A DNA stretch of 9,004 nucleotides from Gammaproteobacteria bacterium (GCA_024763185.1 JANTFY010000082.1:1-9004); one strand, 5' to 3'; positions 1 through 6,851 are shown, counted from the stretch's first letter. Notes: generated from the letters alone by a model not told the origin. Program-made: numbers and translations.

Positions 1-746
1 TGGCCCTTTAAGACCTGGGAGTAGCCGATGCTGGGAAAATGGCCCGGTGGCCCGGCGTAGGGAATGAGTAACGGTAGTTCGCGTGACCATTGCATGGCCG
101 AGTAGGAAGTGGCCTGCGGCGTTTCTCCGGGGGTGGTGTATAGCGTGAAATCCGGATCCAGTAGGCGCAATATCGCCAGGCTGAAATGGGGCCAGTGGGG
201 TTTGTCGATGCCTTCGCGCAGGTAAATTTTACGTGCAATACCATCAAGGTCGAGATCAACGTGTACATGCCCGAGTGTTGCCGCATATTGCGTGAATTGA
301 GGCAAGGGCAGGGCTTCGATCGGAACGGCATTCCTGCTTTGTTGTGACATGTAGACCGGCAACACGACTTTGCCACTGTTTCGTAACGCTTCACTTAACA
401 GGCGGTCCGATTCGGGATTGTTGGTATCGGGTTCACTGAAAATGATATCCAGCCCGATGATGCGTGGCGATTCCATTTCGAGCCTGTTGATCAGGTCGGC
501 GTGGATAGCGCGTGGCCATGGCCAGTGACCGATATCGTTCAGGCTTTGATCGTCAATCGCGATAATGATGATGTCGTCAGCAACATCACGTGACCAGAAT
601 GACAGCTGGGTATCGTAGATCAGGTTGTCCCAGCGCCACAGCACATCCTGGTATACAAATAGAGCGGCCATGGAAACCAGCGCCAGCACGAGCAGAACAT
701 GCTCCATCGCGCTTGATAAGGTTAACCTGGGCCTGTTGACGTTCAC
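1..746 (-). CDS. CHASE2-domain membrane sensor protein, C-terminus beyond window
   Basis: Only the first 248 codons are in the window. I chose the GTG at 746 because it overlaps the stop of the upstream LysM-FecR gene by 4 bp (GTGA) and places Arg residues before the first membrane helix; an ATG at 707 is the alternative. Residues about 17-33 form a hydrophobic helix, followed by WRWDNLIYD, typical of the CHASE2 entry. Then come IIIIAIDDQSL (59-69), GHWPWPRAIHADL (73-85) and GLDIIFSEPD (98-107), the hallmark CHASE2 blocks. CHASE2 is an extracytoplasmic sensory domain of bacterial kinases, adenylate/guanylate cyclases and phosphatases, usually followed by further membrane helices and a cytosolic output module. 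The output module is off the left edge. Because the first gene of the operon is a DNA-binding response regulator, a histidine kinase is my inference; a cyclase is the main alternative. The domain call is secure; the output is not visible. Confidence 0.87.
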   Translation of the reverse strand, partial: MNVNRPRLTLSSAMEHVLLVLALVSMAALFVYQDVLWRWDNLIYDTQLSFWSRDVADDIIIIAIDDQSLNDIGHWPWPRAIHADLINRLEMESPRIIGLDIIFSEPDTNNPESDRLLSEALRNSGKVVLPVYMSQQSRNAVPIEALPLPQFTQYAATLGHVHVDLDLDGIARKIYLREGIDKPHWPHFSLAILRLLDPDFTLYTTPGETPQATSYSAMQWSRELPLLIPYAGPPGHFPSIGYSQVLKG

Positions 747-1840
747 TGGGTCAATATCAACAGGCCGGATGGGATGATAATTTTCTCGGCATTGCCACCG
801 GTTTCAGGTGCAGGCGCAGAAGCAATCGTAAACTGGCGTACGGCATTCAGGCCTTCCAGTTGCGATGGATCTATGCCCCTGACTCGCAGGTAGTACTGGC
901 CGCCCTCCAGGTTATCCACTGTTAGTTCAGTCTGTGCAGAGGCTCGATTGAGCAGGAGATTATTGAAGCCCGCGTCGGTCGCCAACTGGTAGCGGTAGAG
1001 CGCGGCGCCTTCCAGTTTTGTCCACGAGGTCTTGAGTTGCTGTAATTCGCTGGACTGGTTTTCCTGGATCTCCGGAGCGGTCAACAGTTTTACCGGTGCG
1101 GAAAGCGGTTTACCGATTTCTGCGACCACGCCGAAACCGGTTTTGACCTGCTGGGTGACACCACCTGCCGATACGCCCACCTCGCCTTCGGTGACCTCGG
1201 TTCGGCTGATCTGGTTGGCGTCGCTGGTCAGGCGATAGATGGTGCCACGTACCGCGGATACGGCGGCGGGTGTCTGTATCTGGTATCGGCTGCGGGGTTT
1301 GAGTTTTTCAACCCAGGTGTTGACGCGGCCCTGTTGCAATCGGACCCGGGTATCCACCATGCCGGATTTACCGTGATAGCTGAGTTTGTCGAGCACGATT
1401 TCGGTATTGGGTAAAACCTGTAATTCCGATTTGTCGGCAAATTGCAGTCGCAGGCTCTGCTGGTCAGCGGTCATGACCTTGTCGCCGGCGTATAGTTTGC
1501 TGCCGACCTGGATGGACTCACTCTCACCGTTGGCGCGCACCAGTTTTGCTGCTCCGCTGGAGGCGATTACGATGGCAGGAATCGGTTGTCGCTTGAGCAT
1601 GGAGACCGGGATTTTAATGCGGGTGCCGGGTGGAATGGTGCGGTCAGGCCCTTTTTTGATGTTGTTCAGGCGCTGAATTTTCGACCAGTTGTTGACCGAG
1701 TTGGTGTGCTCCTTGGCAATTTTCCAGATGCTGTCACCCGGTCTCAGCGTGTATTCCCAGTATTCGTCCTCGGCCAGGGCCAGTGGGCTAAAGCCGATGA
1801 GCAGAAAGACTTGCAATGAGAGAATAAGACGTAACAACAT
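743..1840 (-). CDS. Secreted LysM-FecR domain protein with C-terminal Fn3-like region
   Basis: A 365-residue exported protein. Residues 1-23 are a signal peptide with likely cleavage after ALA (21-23). No lipobox Cys is visible, so it should be soluble periplasmic. Residues about 28-78 are a LysM domain (LRPGDSIWKIAKEH, then PPGTRIKIP), which binds peptidoglycan glycans. Residues about 108-240 are a FecR domain with VGSKLYAGDKV and the core TPAAVSAVRGTIYRL (190-204). About 262-340 looks like an Fn3-type beta domain with GGQYYLRVRGID. Classical FecR proteins are anti-sigma regulators with a cytosolic tail; this one has no such tail and no sigma gene beside it, so FecR here is probably only a periplasmic module. 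Start is ATG at 1840, with AGGA about 8 bases upstream inside the end of the regulator gene; the gap to that gene is 3 bp. Being sandwiched between a regulator and a CHASE2 sensor suggests it modulates that sensor, perhaps reporting on the cell wall (inference). Confidence 0.92.
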   Translation of the reverse strand: MLLRLILSLQVFLLIGFSPLALAEDEYWEYTLRPGDSIWKIAKEHTNSVNNWSKIQRLNNIKKGPDRTIPPGTRIKIPVSMLKRQPIPAIVIASSGAAKLVRANGESESIQVGSKLYAGDKVMTADQQSLRLQFADKSELQVLPNTEIVLDKLSYHGKSGMVDTRVRLQQGRVNTWVEKLKPRSRYQIQTPAAVSAVRGTIYRLTSDANQISRTEVTEGEVGVSAGGVTQQVKTGFGVVAEIGKPLSAPVKLLTAPEIQENQSSELQQLKTSWTKLEGAALYRYQLATDAGFNNLLLNRASAQTELTVDNLEGGQYYLRVRGIDPSQLEGLNAVRQFTIASAPAPETGGNAEKIIIPSGLLILTQ

Positions 1841-1843
1841 GGT

Positions 1844-2572
1844 CTATTCCTGACTGATTCGGGACAGGCGATATCCACGTTGATAAATACTGCTGAGTTG
1901 CCAGCCGATGGCCGGGTTGATCCCCAGTTTGGAGCGTATGCGACTGATATGCGTATCGACCGTGCGGGTATTCAGGTCGCCGCGGGTACCCCAGATCTTC
2001 TCCAGCAGGTAGTCGCGTGAAACCAGGCACCCGGCATGTCGAAATAAATGCAGGGTCAGTTCGTATTCCTTGTGGGTGAGCTTAACCGGTTCGCCATGTT
2101 TGGAGATGCTGTGTTCGGCGGTATTGATCTCGTAAGGTGCGAAGGTTTCAATATCTGAAGGTTGTTCGGCGTTATCCGGCGAGGGCGTGGGTCCGTTATC
2201 GCTGTTGATTCGGTTGCGGCGTTGCAGGGCCTTGATTCTGGCCAGTGTAATGTTTTTATTGACCGGCTTGACCATGTAATCATCGGCGCCGTGATCCAGC
2301 GCTTCGATGACGCTTTCCTCGCTGTCACGGCTGGTGATGAAAAGGATAGGCGTGTTTGTGGCCTTTTCGCTTCTCAGCCAGTCAAGTTCATCGATACCGG
2401 TGGTGTCCGGGAGGTGCCAGTCCAGTACCAGCAGGTCAAACTGTTCGTGATCCATGGCTTCGCGAAAACTATGACCGGTGGTATAGGATTTAAGCTGGCC
2501 ACCCACCTCACTGATCCACAGATTGATCAGTTCAATTTGACAAGTATCATCTTCCAGTAACCCTATGCGCAC
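1844..2572 (-). CDS. OmpR-family two-component response regulator
   Basis: A 242-residue regulator of usual family length. Residues 1-115 are a receiver domain: acidic pocket at E7/D8/D9, phosphoacceptor D51 in LLVLDWHLPD, switch Thr80 in ILFITS, and the conserved Lys102 in GADDYMVKPV. After a linker (about 118-143, rich in Asn, Pro and Asp), residues about 144-238 are an OmpR/PhoB winged helix with LTHKEYELTLHLF, the recognition-helix segment RTVDTHISRIRSKL, and the closing wing YQRGYRL. All residues needed for phosphorylation are present. Start codon is GTG at 2572, chosen because AGAGGA lies about 7 bases upstream and the product begins with the normal receiver strand MRIGLLEDD. It is the first gene of an operon with the LysM-FecR protein (3 bp downstream) and the CHASE2 sensor, its probable signalling partner. 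A tandem box 74-89 bases upstream suggests autoregulation. Target genes cannot be named. Confidence 0.96.
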   Translation of the reverse strand: MRIGLLEDDTCQIELINLWISEVGGQLKSYTTGHSFREAMDHEQFDLLVLDWHLPDTTGIDELDWLRSEKATNTPILFITSRDSEESVIEALDHGADDYMVKPVNKNITLARIKALQRRNRINSDNGPTPSPDNAEQPSDIETFAPYEINTAEHSISKHGEPVKLTHKEYELTLHLFRHAGCLVSRDYLLEKIWGTRGDLNTRTVDTHISRIRSKLGINPAIGWQLSSIYQRGYRLSRISQE

Positions 2573-2620
2573 CCGATTGTCCTCTTAACTCGTTTATTCC
2601 TGTTTAATAATGCCATAGTC

Positions 2621-2650
2621 AGTGTAGCAATGAAGCGATCCAAGCGTTAA
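2621..2650 (-). promoter_or_regulatory. Candidate promoter of the regulator operon
   Basis: On the minus strand, TTAACG (2650-2645) resembles a sigma70 -35 (4/6). It is followed after 18 bases by TACACT (2626-2621, 4/6), preceded by TG to form an extended -10. This predicts a start near 2614 and a leader of about 40 bases to the GTG at 2572. The -35 is weak and lies inside the tandem GTTWAC box, as expected of an activator-dependent promoter. Read by eye only. Confidence 0.35.
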
Positions 2651-2661
2651 CAAATGTAAAC
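2646..2661 (-). promoter_or_regulatory. Tandem GTTWAC box upstream of the response regulator gene
   Basis: Minus strand reads GTTTACATTTGTTAAC: two direct half-sites, GTTTAC and GTTAAC, whose starts are 10 bases apart. OmpR/PhoB-family regulators bind as tandem dimers on direct half-sites about one helical turn apart, and the box overlaps the likely -35 of an OmpR-family gene. A 14/16 match is found at 3524-3539. That the neighbouring regulator binds here is inference. Confidence 0.38.
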
Positions 2662-2726
2662 TCTATAAAAGGTTAGCAGAGAGTCGAGCATCTTCCAGTT
2701 ATTGTGGGCAAGGGTAGGGCGCTACA

Positions 2727-3425
2727 CTAGGGTTTGAGCCTGACTTGCAGCTGTCCTTCGCGAACCTCGATGTTTTCGACACCTTCGGCAAAGCCTGACC
2801 AGAAGCCACCTTCATCACCAAATTCGCTGATCAGGTCGATATTCTTCAGGCCTCCCAGCCAGGCGCCGGGAATGGGTACACCCATCAGGCTGACGCCTTT
2901 CAAAATCACTTTGGGCCTGTTGTTGCTGAAGGCCATTTCAACTCCGGCCGATACGCGCAGGGTTTTGCCACCGAGTATCGGAAAATCGGGATCCAGCGGC
3001 ACCAGTAAGCGCGCACTGATCAAGTCATTACTCAGATCCAGGGCCAGTTTTTTGGACAGGTCACGGTTATTGGCAATGATGCCATTCAATTCGCGTTCAC
3101 TAAAACTCACGGAGCGGTTGTCGTCCAGCTCGCTATAGGGTTGCGGTGTTAACCACTGTTGATCAGATTGCGCGGGAGAAGGATCGCGTGCAGAGGTTTC
3201 GGGGGAGTAACCCAGAACCTGCAGTTTTTTATCCAATACCTGTTGTTCGGAAGCATTGAGTTCCACCGGGGTAAAGTCCTTAGCGTAGATGTAGGTCCTG
3301 ACGAACCAGAAAGTCACTGCAATACTGATGATAATGGTTGCAATTACAATGAAAAAGACATGAGAGCTGCGCAGTCCTTTTTTGCTATTGGTGGGTGTTA
3401 CGGCGGTAGAAGTGTTTTCTGTCAT
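2727..3425 (-). CDS. Single-pass membrane protein of unknown function
   Basis: A 232-residue protein I do not recognise by name. I start it at ATG 3425 (MTENTST), with AGG 7 bases upstream; a GTG at 3482 would add 19 residues but has no ribosome binding site and an unconvincing N-terminus. Residues 1-21 are polar with KK and R, 22-42 are one strongly hydrophobic helix, and the rest (about 190 residues) should be periplasmic: N-in, C-out. After a Ser/Pro-rich, Gln-rich spacer (about 70-95), a compact C-terminal domain starts near SFSERELNGII. It contains many alternating beta-like stretches (ISARLLVPL, TLRVSAGVEMAF, PKVILKGVSLMGVPIP) and ends IEVREGQLQVRLKP. The layout, a membrane anchor plus a domain beginning with a 'sERELN' helix, loosely recalls YpmS/DUF2140-type lipid-related proteins, but I would not assign that family. 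It is transcribed alone, toward the signalling operon, with 154 bp between them. Confidence 0.83.
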   Translation of the reverse strand: MTENTSTAVTPTNSKKGLRSSHVFFIVIATIIISIAVTFWFVRTYIYAKDFTPVELNASEQQVLDKKLQVLGYSPETSARDPSPAQSDQQWLTPQPYSELDDNRSVSFSERELNGIIANNRDLSKKLALDLSNDLISARLLVPLDPDFPILGGKTLRVSAGVEMAFSNNRPKVILKGVSLMGVPIPGAWLGGLKNIDLISEFGDEGGFWSGFAEGVENIEVREGQLQVRLKP

Positions 3426-3523
3426 CAGAATACCTGAACTCTTGTTGAATGGATGGGCGCAATAATTTAACACGTCTTGCACAGGGTAAAAGGTAAAATA
3501 GTGTTAACAGGCCCTGGTTTATT

Positions 3524-3539
3524 GTTTACATTGTTTAAC
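3524..3539 (+). promoter_or_regulatory. Second GTTTAC/GTTTAAC tandem box, in a divergent intergenic region
   Basis: GTTTACATTGTTTAAC matches the box at 2646-2661 (minus strand) at 14 of 16 positions and keeps the 10-base distance between half-site ends. It sits 99 bases upstream of the membrane-protein gene (minus) and 75 bases upstream of the 44-residue ORF (plus). It contains a good -35-like TTAACA (3535-3540), but I see no convincing -10 at 16-18 bases. A further GTTAAC occurs at 3503-3508. It probably shares a regulator with the first box (inference). Confidence 0.35.
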
Positions 3540-3540
3540 A

Positions 3541-3609
3541 TTTACCCCGTTGTTTTCATTACCGGGATGAGGTGATATGGCTTTAAGTTATCTATAAATG
3601 AGGGGTAAA
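3541..3609 (+). repeat. Inverted repeat TTTACCCC / GGGGTAAA covering a ribosome binding site
   Basis: TTTACCCC (3541-3548) and GGGGTAAA (3602-3609) are perfect 8-base complements separated by 53 bases. The right arm contains the GAGGGG ribosome binding site of the 44-residue ORF. Related GGGTAAA and GGTAAAA copies lie at 3484-3498. If the transcript begins upstream of 3541, pairing could hide the binding site; if it begins downstream, the repeat is only a DNA feature. The repeat is visible; the function is speculative. Confidence 0.3.
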
Positions 3610-3613
3610 AGCC

Positions 3614-3748
3614 ATGCATGCAATAAACAATGTGTTGAAGTGGACGTTGTATTCAACTGCCATCGTGGGGCTTTCTGTGCTGGGTGGAGCCTTTGCTTTT
3701 TGGTTGATGATCGAGGTGCTGGCGTTTCTCATCGGTGTCAGCGAATAG
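3614..3748 (+). CDS. Small hydrophobic membrane protein, 44 residues
   Basis: A short ORF beginning ATG at 3614, with a strong ribosome binding site (GAGGGG, 8 bases upstream) and ending TAG at 3748. The product starts MHAINNVLKWTLYS. It continues with a long hydrophobic stretch, residues about 11-41, rich in Gly, Ala, Leu, Val and Phe, interrupted by one Glu (E34) and ending GVSE. It could form one long membrane helix or a tight helical hairpin broken near the glutamate. The ORF fills an otherwise empty gap between two minus-strand genes and has its own upstream control region, which supports it being real. Small one-helix proteins often regulate membrane complexes, but nothing identifies a partner here. 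I do not recognise a family. A chance ORF is possible at this length, but the ribosome binding site and coherent hydrophobic pattern make it less likely. Confidence 0.6.
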   Translation: MHAINNVLKWTLYSTAIVGLSVLGGAFAFWLMIEVLAFLIGVSE

Positions 3749-3803
3749 ATTTTTGAAGCCTCAGTCGGTCCTCAAACTGCGCAGGATTAATTTAACAGAA
3801 ATT

Positions 3804-3834
3804 AAAAAATACCCTGTATTCTGATCGAAAGGGT
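3804..3834 (-). terminator. Candidate intrinsic terminator of the ACP-ligase-acyltransferase gene
   Basis: On the minus strand, ACCCT (3834-3830) and AGGGT (3815-3811) form a 5-bp stem around a 14-base loop, followed after one A by six Ts (3809-3804). It lies about 75 bases beyond the stop of the large gene. The stem is short, so strength is uncertain. An adjacent AT-only inverted repeat (TTAATTT 3787-3793 / AAATTAA 3799-3805) may add to it. No good terminator is visible for the 44-residue ORF on the plus strand. Confidence 0.42.
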
Positions 3835-3906
3835 CATGTAAAGGCTGATTAAAATATAGAGCCAGAGTAAATTGTTTGGCCAAATGGGTAGGATGGCTGC
3901 GGCATA

Positions 3907-6753
3907 TTAATTTGATAAATCCGGTTCGCCATTGTGGCGCAGTATGAACTCCCGGCACTGGTCGCGCAGTTTGAGTGCCAGCTTCCAATGGTTTTGATCT
4001 TTATTGGACTGCGCCGGTTGGATAGGTTTGCCAATCTCGATATGTATGGAGCCGCGATGCGGGAACCAACTGTCGGCACGCAATATCGAGCGGGTGCCGC
4101 GAATGGCGACAGGTATAATGGGTATTCCGCTTTGCGCGGCCAGGGTAAAAGCACCCATGTGAAAAGGCAGCAGTCCGGGGATTCTCGAGAAAGTCCCTTC
4201 CGCGAAAAAAAACAACGACTGACCCGATTCAAGCAGGTGCGTGAGTTGCTGGGTTTCCGTTGCACTTTTGCTGATGTCAAAACGTTCAACAAATACGGTA
4301 CGAATATTTTCCAGCGGCTTGCGAATGTAAAATTTTTCAGCCAGTTCCTTTTTGGCAATGAAGCTGACCGGGTCGGGCAGGATTGCCACCAGGGCATAAC
4401 TGTCGATGTAGCTGCAATGATTGGCGACAAAAATGCACGGTCTGTTGAGCATAAGGTTTTCGCCTCCATTCAGGGTCAGTGCGGTGCCAGTGAGTTTTGC
4501 AAAGGCCTTTGTGCAATAACGCATCACTGACCAGCGTAATCTGAAAATTGGCGACAGGGTGGCGGTCAGCCATACGATGGGTGCGAGTAAGATAAATACC
4601 GTCCAACTGTATGCCGCAAAAGCCTGCTTCTTCAGGTAGTGTATCAAGCGACGAAACTGGGGAACTAAAACGCCCAGGGACAGGCGGATGATTTGCCACG
4701 GCACGCTGCGCGCGGATTTTCCGATCTGGCCGGATTCGTATAATTGCTGGCTGGCACTGCGGCGTATTTTACCGCTGGAGGTTTTCAGAACCGTGCCGGG
4801 TGGCGCCAGCACCGTCTCATCGGGAGGCGAGCCGATGAGATCGGTGGCCAGGGTGTTGATGTTGCGGCGCAAGTCATCCCGTTCAGCCGCATCCTCTGCG
4901 CGGGTTTCGGCCAGTACAATTAAACGTTCGGTGCGGCTGTCTTTATCTTCGCTGCCGAATACGGCGACACGCCCGGTGCGTATGCCGTCGATATGACCAA
5001 CCGCTTCTTCCAGTTCATGTGGATAGATATTTCTGCCGGCACGAATGATGATGTCTTTGATGCGGCCGGTGATATAAATTTCACCGGCCGCGATATAAGC
5101 CTGGTCGCCACTGTCGAGCCAGTCGCCGTCAAACAACTGCCGGGTTTTTTCAGCATTACGAAAATAGCCGCTGGTGGAGGAGGGGCCGCGAAACTGCAGC
5201 CTGCCTTCTTTTCGTTCCGGTAATTCATGGCCGGCCGCATCAACGATTCTGACCTGGTGCTCCGGTATCGGTGAACCGCAGGAGGGAAATTCGAGGGCAA
5301 GGCTGTCATCGCCTGATGCGGTTTTGGCAACGCCGCTTCGGGTGAAGAGTTCGCGTTCGATGCGGTCGACTTTTACGCCGCGATTGATGGGAGGAAATGC
5401 CAGGCCAACCGAGGATTCCGCCAACCCGTAAACCGGCATCATGGCGCTGTTTGCAAAACCATAATCGGAAAATTTGTCGATGAATTGCCTCAGTGTTTCG
5501 GTGCTCACGGCTTCGGCCCCATTAAATGCAGCGCGCCATGAGCTGAGGTCAAGTCCGTTTAATTTATCCTCATCGATTCTGTGCAGACAGTATTCGTAAC
5601 CGAAATTGGGGGAAGCCGACAGGGTGCCCCGGTAGCGGTGAATGGCCCATAACCATTGCTCGGGGTGCGCCAGGAAATTTAACGGCTGCATGACGACAAA
5701 TAGGGCACCATAGTACAGGCTGCCGAGCCAGGCGCCGATCAGTCCCATGTCATGGTAAAGCGGCAGCCAGCTGACAAACACATCATCCGGCCCGGCCTTG
5801 ACCACCTCGCCCATGGCACGAATATTGGCCAACAGGTTGGCATGGGTCAAAACCACCCCTTTGGGTTGCCCGGTGCTACCCGAGGTGTATTGAATAAATG
5901 CCGTATCAGTTTGTTTAATCAATGGCATAACCAGACCTTGCTGGGGTTTTTTTAACTCGTCAACGGTCAGGCTATGTTGCAGATTGGGTGTATGTGATTT
6001 GAGCAAAAGCGCTACCCGTTTGGCTTCTTCAACGGTAATCAGCAAACGTGCCGCGCAATTGATCAGTATTTTTGAATGCCGGCGCATGTGGTCTTCGAGC
6101 TGGCTCGGTCGTGCCGGGGGGTAGATGGGTACGGGGATGCCACCGGCGAGGACAATGCCAAAATAGCAGTAAAAATAGTCCAGGCTGGTGGGCAGCATGA
6201 TGGCCACGGCCTCGGCACTTTGCAGATCCAGCTGTTGCAGGCCGGCGGCGACCTGTAACGCATTCTGTTTCAGTTGCGAATAGCTGATGCTTTCGCCATG
6301 GCCCTGGTGATGATAGAGCTCGATATGTTTTCGGTCGCCGTGTTGCTGCACATGCCAGTCCAGCACGTCGACCAGGGTTTTGGCATCAACGGGGCTGCCA
6401 TTGTGCGGGTCATCCTGCATGGGTGCCGCTTGGAAAATGTCACTGTCAATGTCAATGTCGATGTGCTGGTGTGTACTGCTGTGCGAAGAGCCGGCTGTTA
6501 AAATGGCGCGTAACAGGTCTCGCGCCGTTTCAACCTCGGCAAACGTGCTTTCAGGCAAGGCCAGCTTGTATTTGGCTTCGACGCGCGCAATGAGTTCTAC
6601 CCGGGTCAGGCTGTCGAGACCCAGATCCTTATCGAAGGTGCTGTCCAGCTTGACGCTTTGCGTGGCAGGAAAGTTGGGGCGCACTTCTTTAACCAGTGTT
6701 TGTACCAGCTGCAGCAGCCCGTTGGCGGTTATTGATGGATCCGGTTCAATCAT
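3907..6753 (-). CDS. ACP - fatty acyl-AMP ligase - PlsC acyltransferase fusion protein
   Basis: A 948-residue three-part enzyme. Residues about 10-86 are an acyl carrier domain with DLGLDSL; Ser48 is the phosphopantetheine site. A His/Asp-rich linker (89-106) follows. Residues about 125-680 are an adenylate-forming ligase: YTSGSTGQPKG (289-299), SWLPLYHDMGLIG (328-340, characteristic of fatty acyl-AMP ligases), AFNGAEAVS, VYGLAES, a GRIKDIIIRAGRNIYP hinge, and catalytic Lys662 in SSGKIRR. One membrane segment spans about 712-733. The last 200 residues are a PlsC acyltransferase with NHCSYID (His779, Asp784), EGT (852-854) and IPIIPVAIRGTR. All key residues are intact. Expected chemistry: fatty acid plus ATP to acyl-AMP, loading on the carrier thiol, then transfer to a glycerophospholipid or other acceptor; the acceptor is not shown by sequence. 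E. coli Aas joins similar activities in the opposite order. Start is ATG 6753, with an in-frame stop 10 bases upstream. The AGGAGA is 21 bases away, too far for a normal site. Confidence 0.95.
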   Translation of the reverse strand: MIEPDPSITANGLLQLVQTLVKEVRPNFPATQSVKLDSTFDKDLGLDSLTRVELIARVEAKYKLALPESTFAEVETARDLLRAILTAGSSHSSTHQHIDIDIDSDIFQAAPMQDDPHNGSPVDAKTLVDVLDWHVQQHGDRKHIELYHHQGHGESISYSQLKQNALQVAAGLQQLDLQSAEAVAIMLPTSLDYFYCYFGIVLAGGIPVPIYPPARPSQLEDHMRRHSKILINCAARLLITVEEAKRVALLLKSHTPNLQHSLTVDELKKPQQGLVMPLIKQTDTAFIQYTSGSTGQPKGVVLTHANLLANIRAMGEVVKAGPDDVFVSWLPLYHDMGLIGAWLGSLYYGALFVVMQPLNFLAHPEQWLWAIHRYRGTLSASPNFGYEYCLHRIDEDKLNGLDLSSWRAAFNGAEAVSTETLRQFIDKFSDYGFANSAMMPVYGLAESSVGLAFPPINRGVKVDRIERELFTRSGVAKTASGDDSLALEFPSCGSPIPEHQVRIVDAAGHELPERKEGRLQFRGPSSTSGYFRNAEKTRQLFDGDWLDSGDQAYIAAGEIYITGRIKDIIIRAGRNIYPHELEEAVGHIDGIRTGRVAVFGSEDKDSRTERLIVLAETRAEDAAERDDLRRNINTLATDLIGSPPDETVLAPPGTVLKTSSGKIRRSASQQLYESGQIGKSARSVPWQIIRLSLGVLVPQFRRLIHYLKKQAFAAYSWTVFILLAPIVWLTATLSPIFRLRWSVMRYCTKAFAKLTGTALTLNGGENLMLNRPCIFVANHCSYIDSYALVAILPDPVSFIAKKELAEKFYIRKPLENIRTVFVERFDISKSATETQQLTHLLESGQSLFFFAEGTFSRIPGLLPFHMGAFTLAAQSGIPIIPVAIRGTRSILRADSWFPHRGSIHIEIGKPIQPAQSNKDQNHWKLALKLRDQCREFILRHNGEPDLSN
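6438..6461. repeat. Hexamer tandem repeat (TGTCAA-like, four units)
   Basis: Four consecutive units TGTCAC, TGTCAA, TGTCAA, TGTCGA on the plus strand. They lie within the large fusion gene and encode, on the minus strand, the alternating Ile-Asp run (about residues 98-105) in the linker between the carrier and ligase domains. Six-base units keep the frame, so copy number could vary and change linker length without breaking the protein. Confidence 0.7.
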
Positions 6754-6851
6754 GTTGCAAGTTTAAAACTGAAATCTCCTGGTTATACAGGCGTTGCAGG
6801 TTCGCAGCTGCTGACGAAAGCATGGTACTTGATCCTCTGGGAAATTTATAG

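Noticed and set aside
8..394. 128-codon minus-strand ORF in a different frame from CHASE2
   Set aside because: It overlaps the CHASE2 coding frame, which shows clear family motifs; the product has no domain signature and low-complexity character.
3426..3482. GTG-initiated 19-residue N-terminal extension of the membrane-protein gene
   Set aside because: No ribosome binding site precedes GTG 3482; the ATG at 3425 has an AGG at good spacing and gives a normal polar N-terminus before the helix.
3787..3805. TTAATTT-N5-AAATTAA inverted repeat as a standalone terminator
   Set aside because: The stem is AT-only and weak; mentioned only as a possible addition to the neighbouring GC-containing hairpin.
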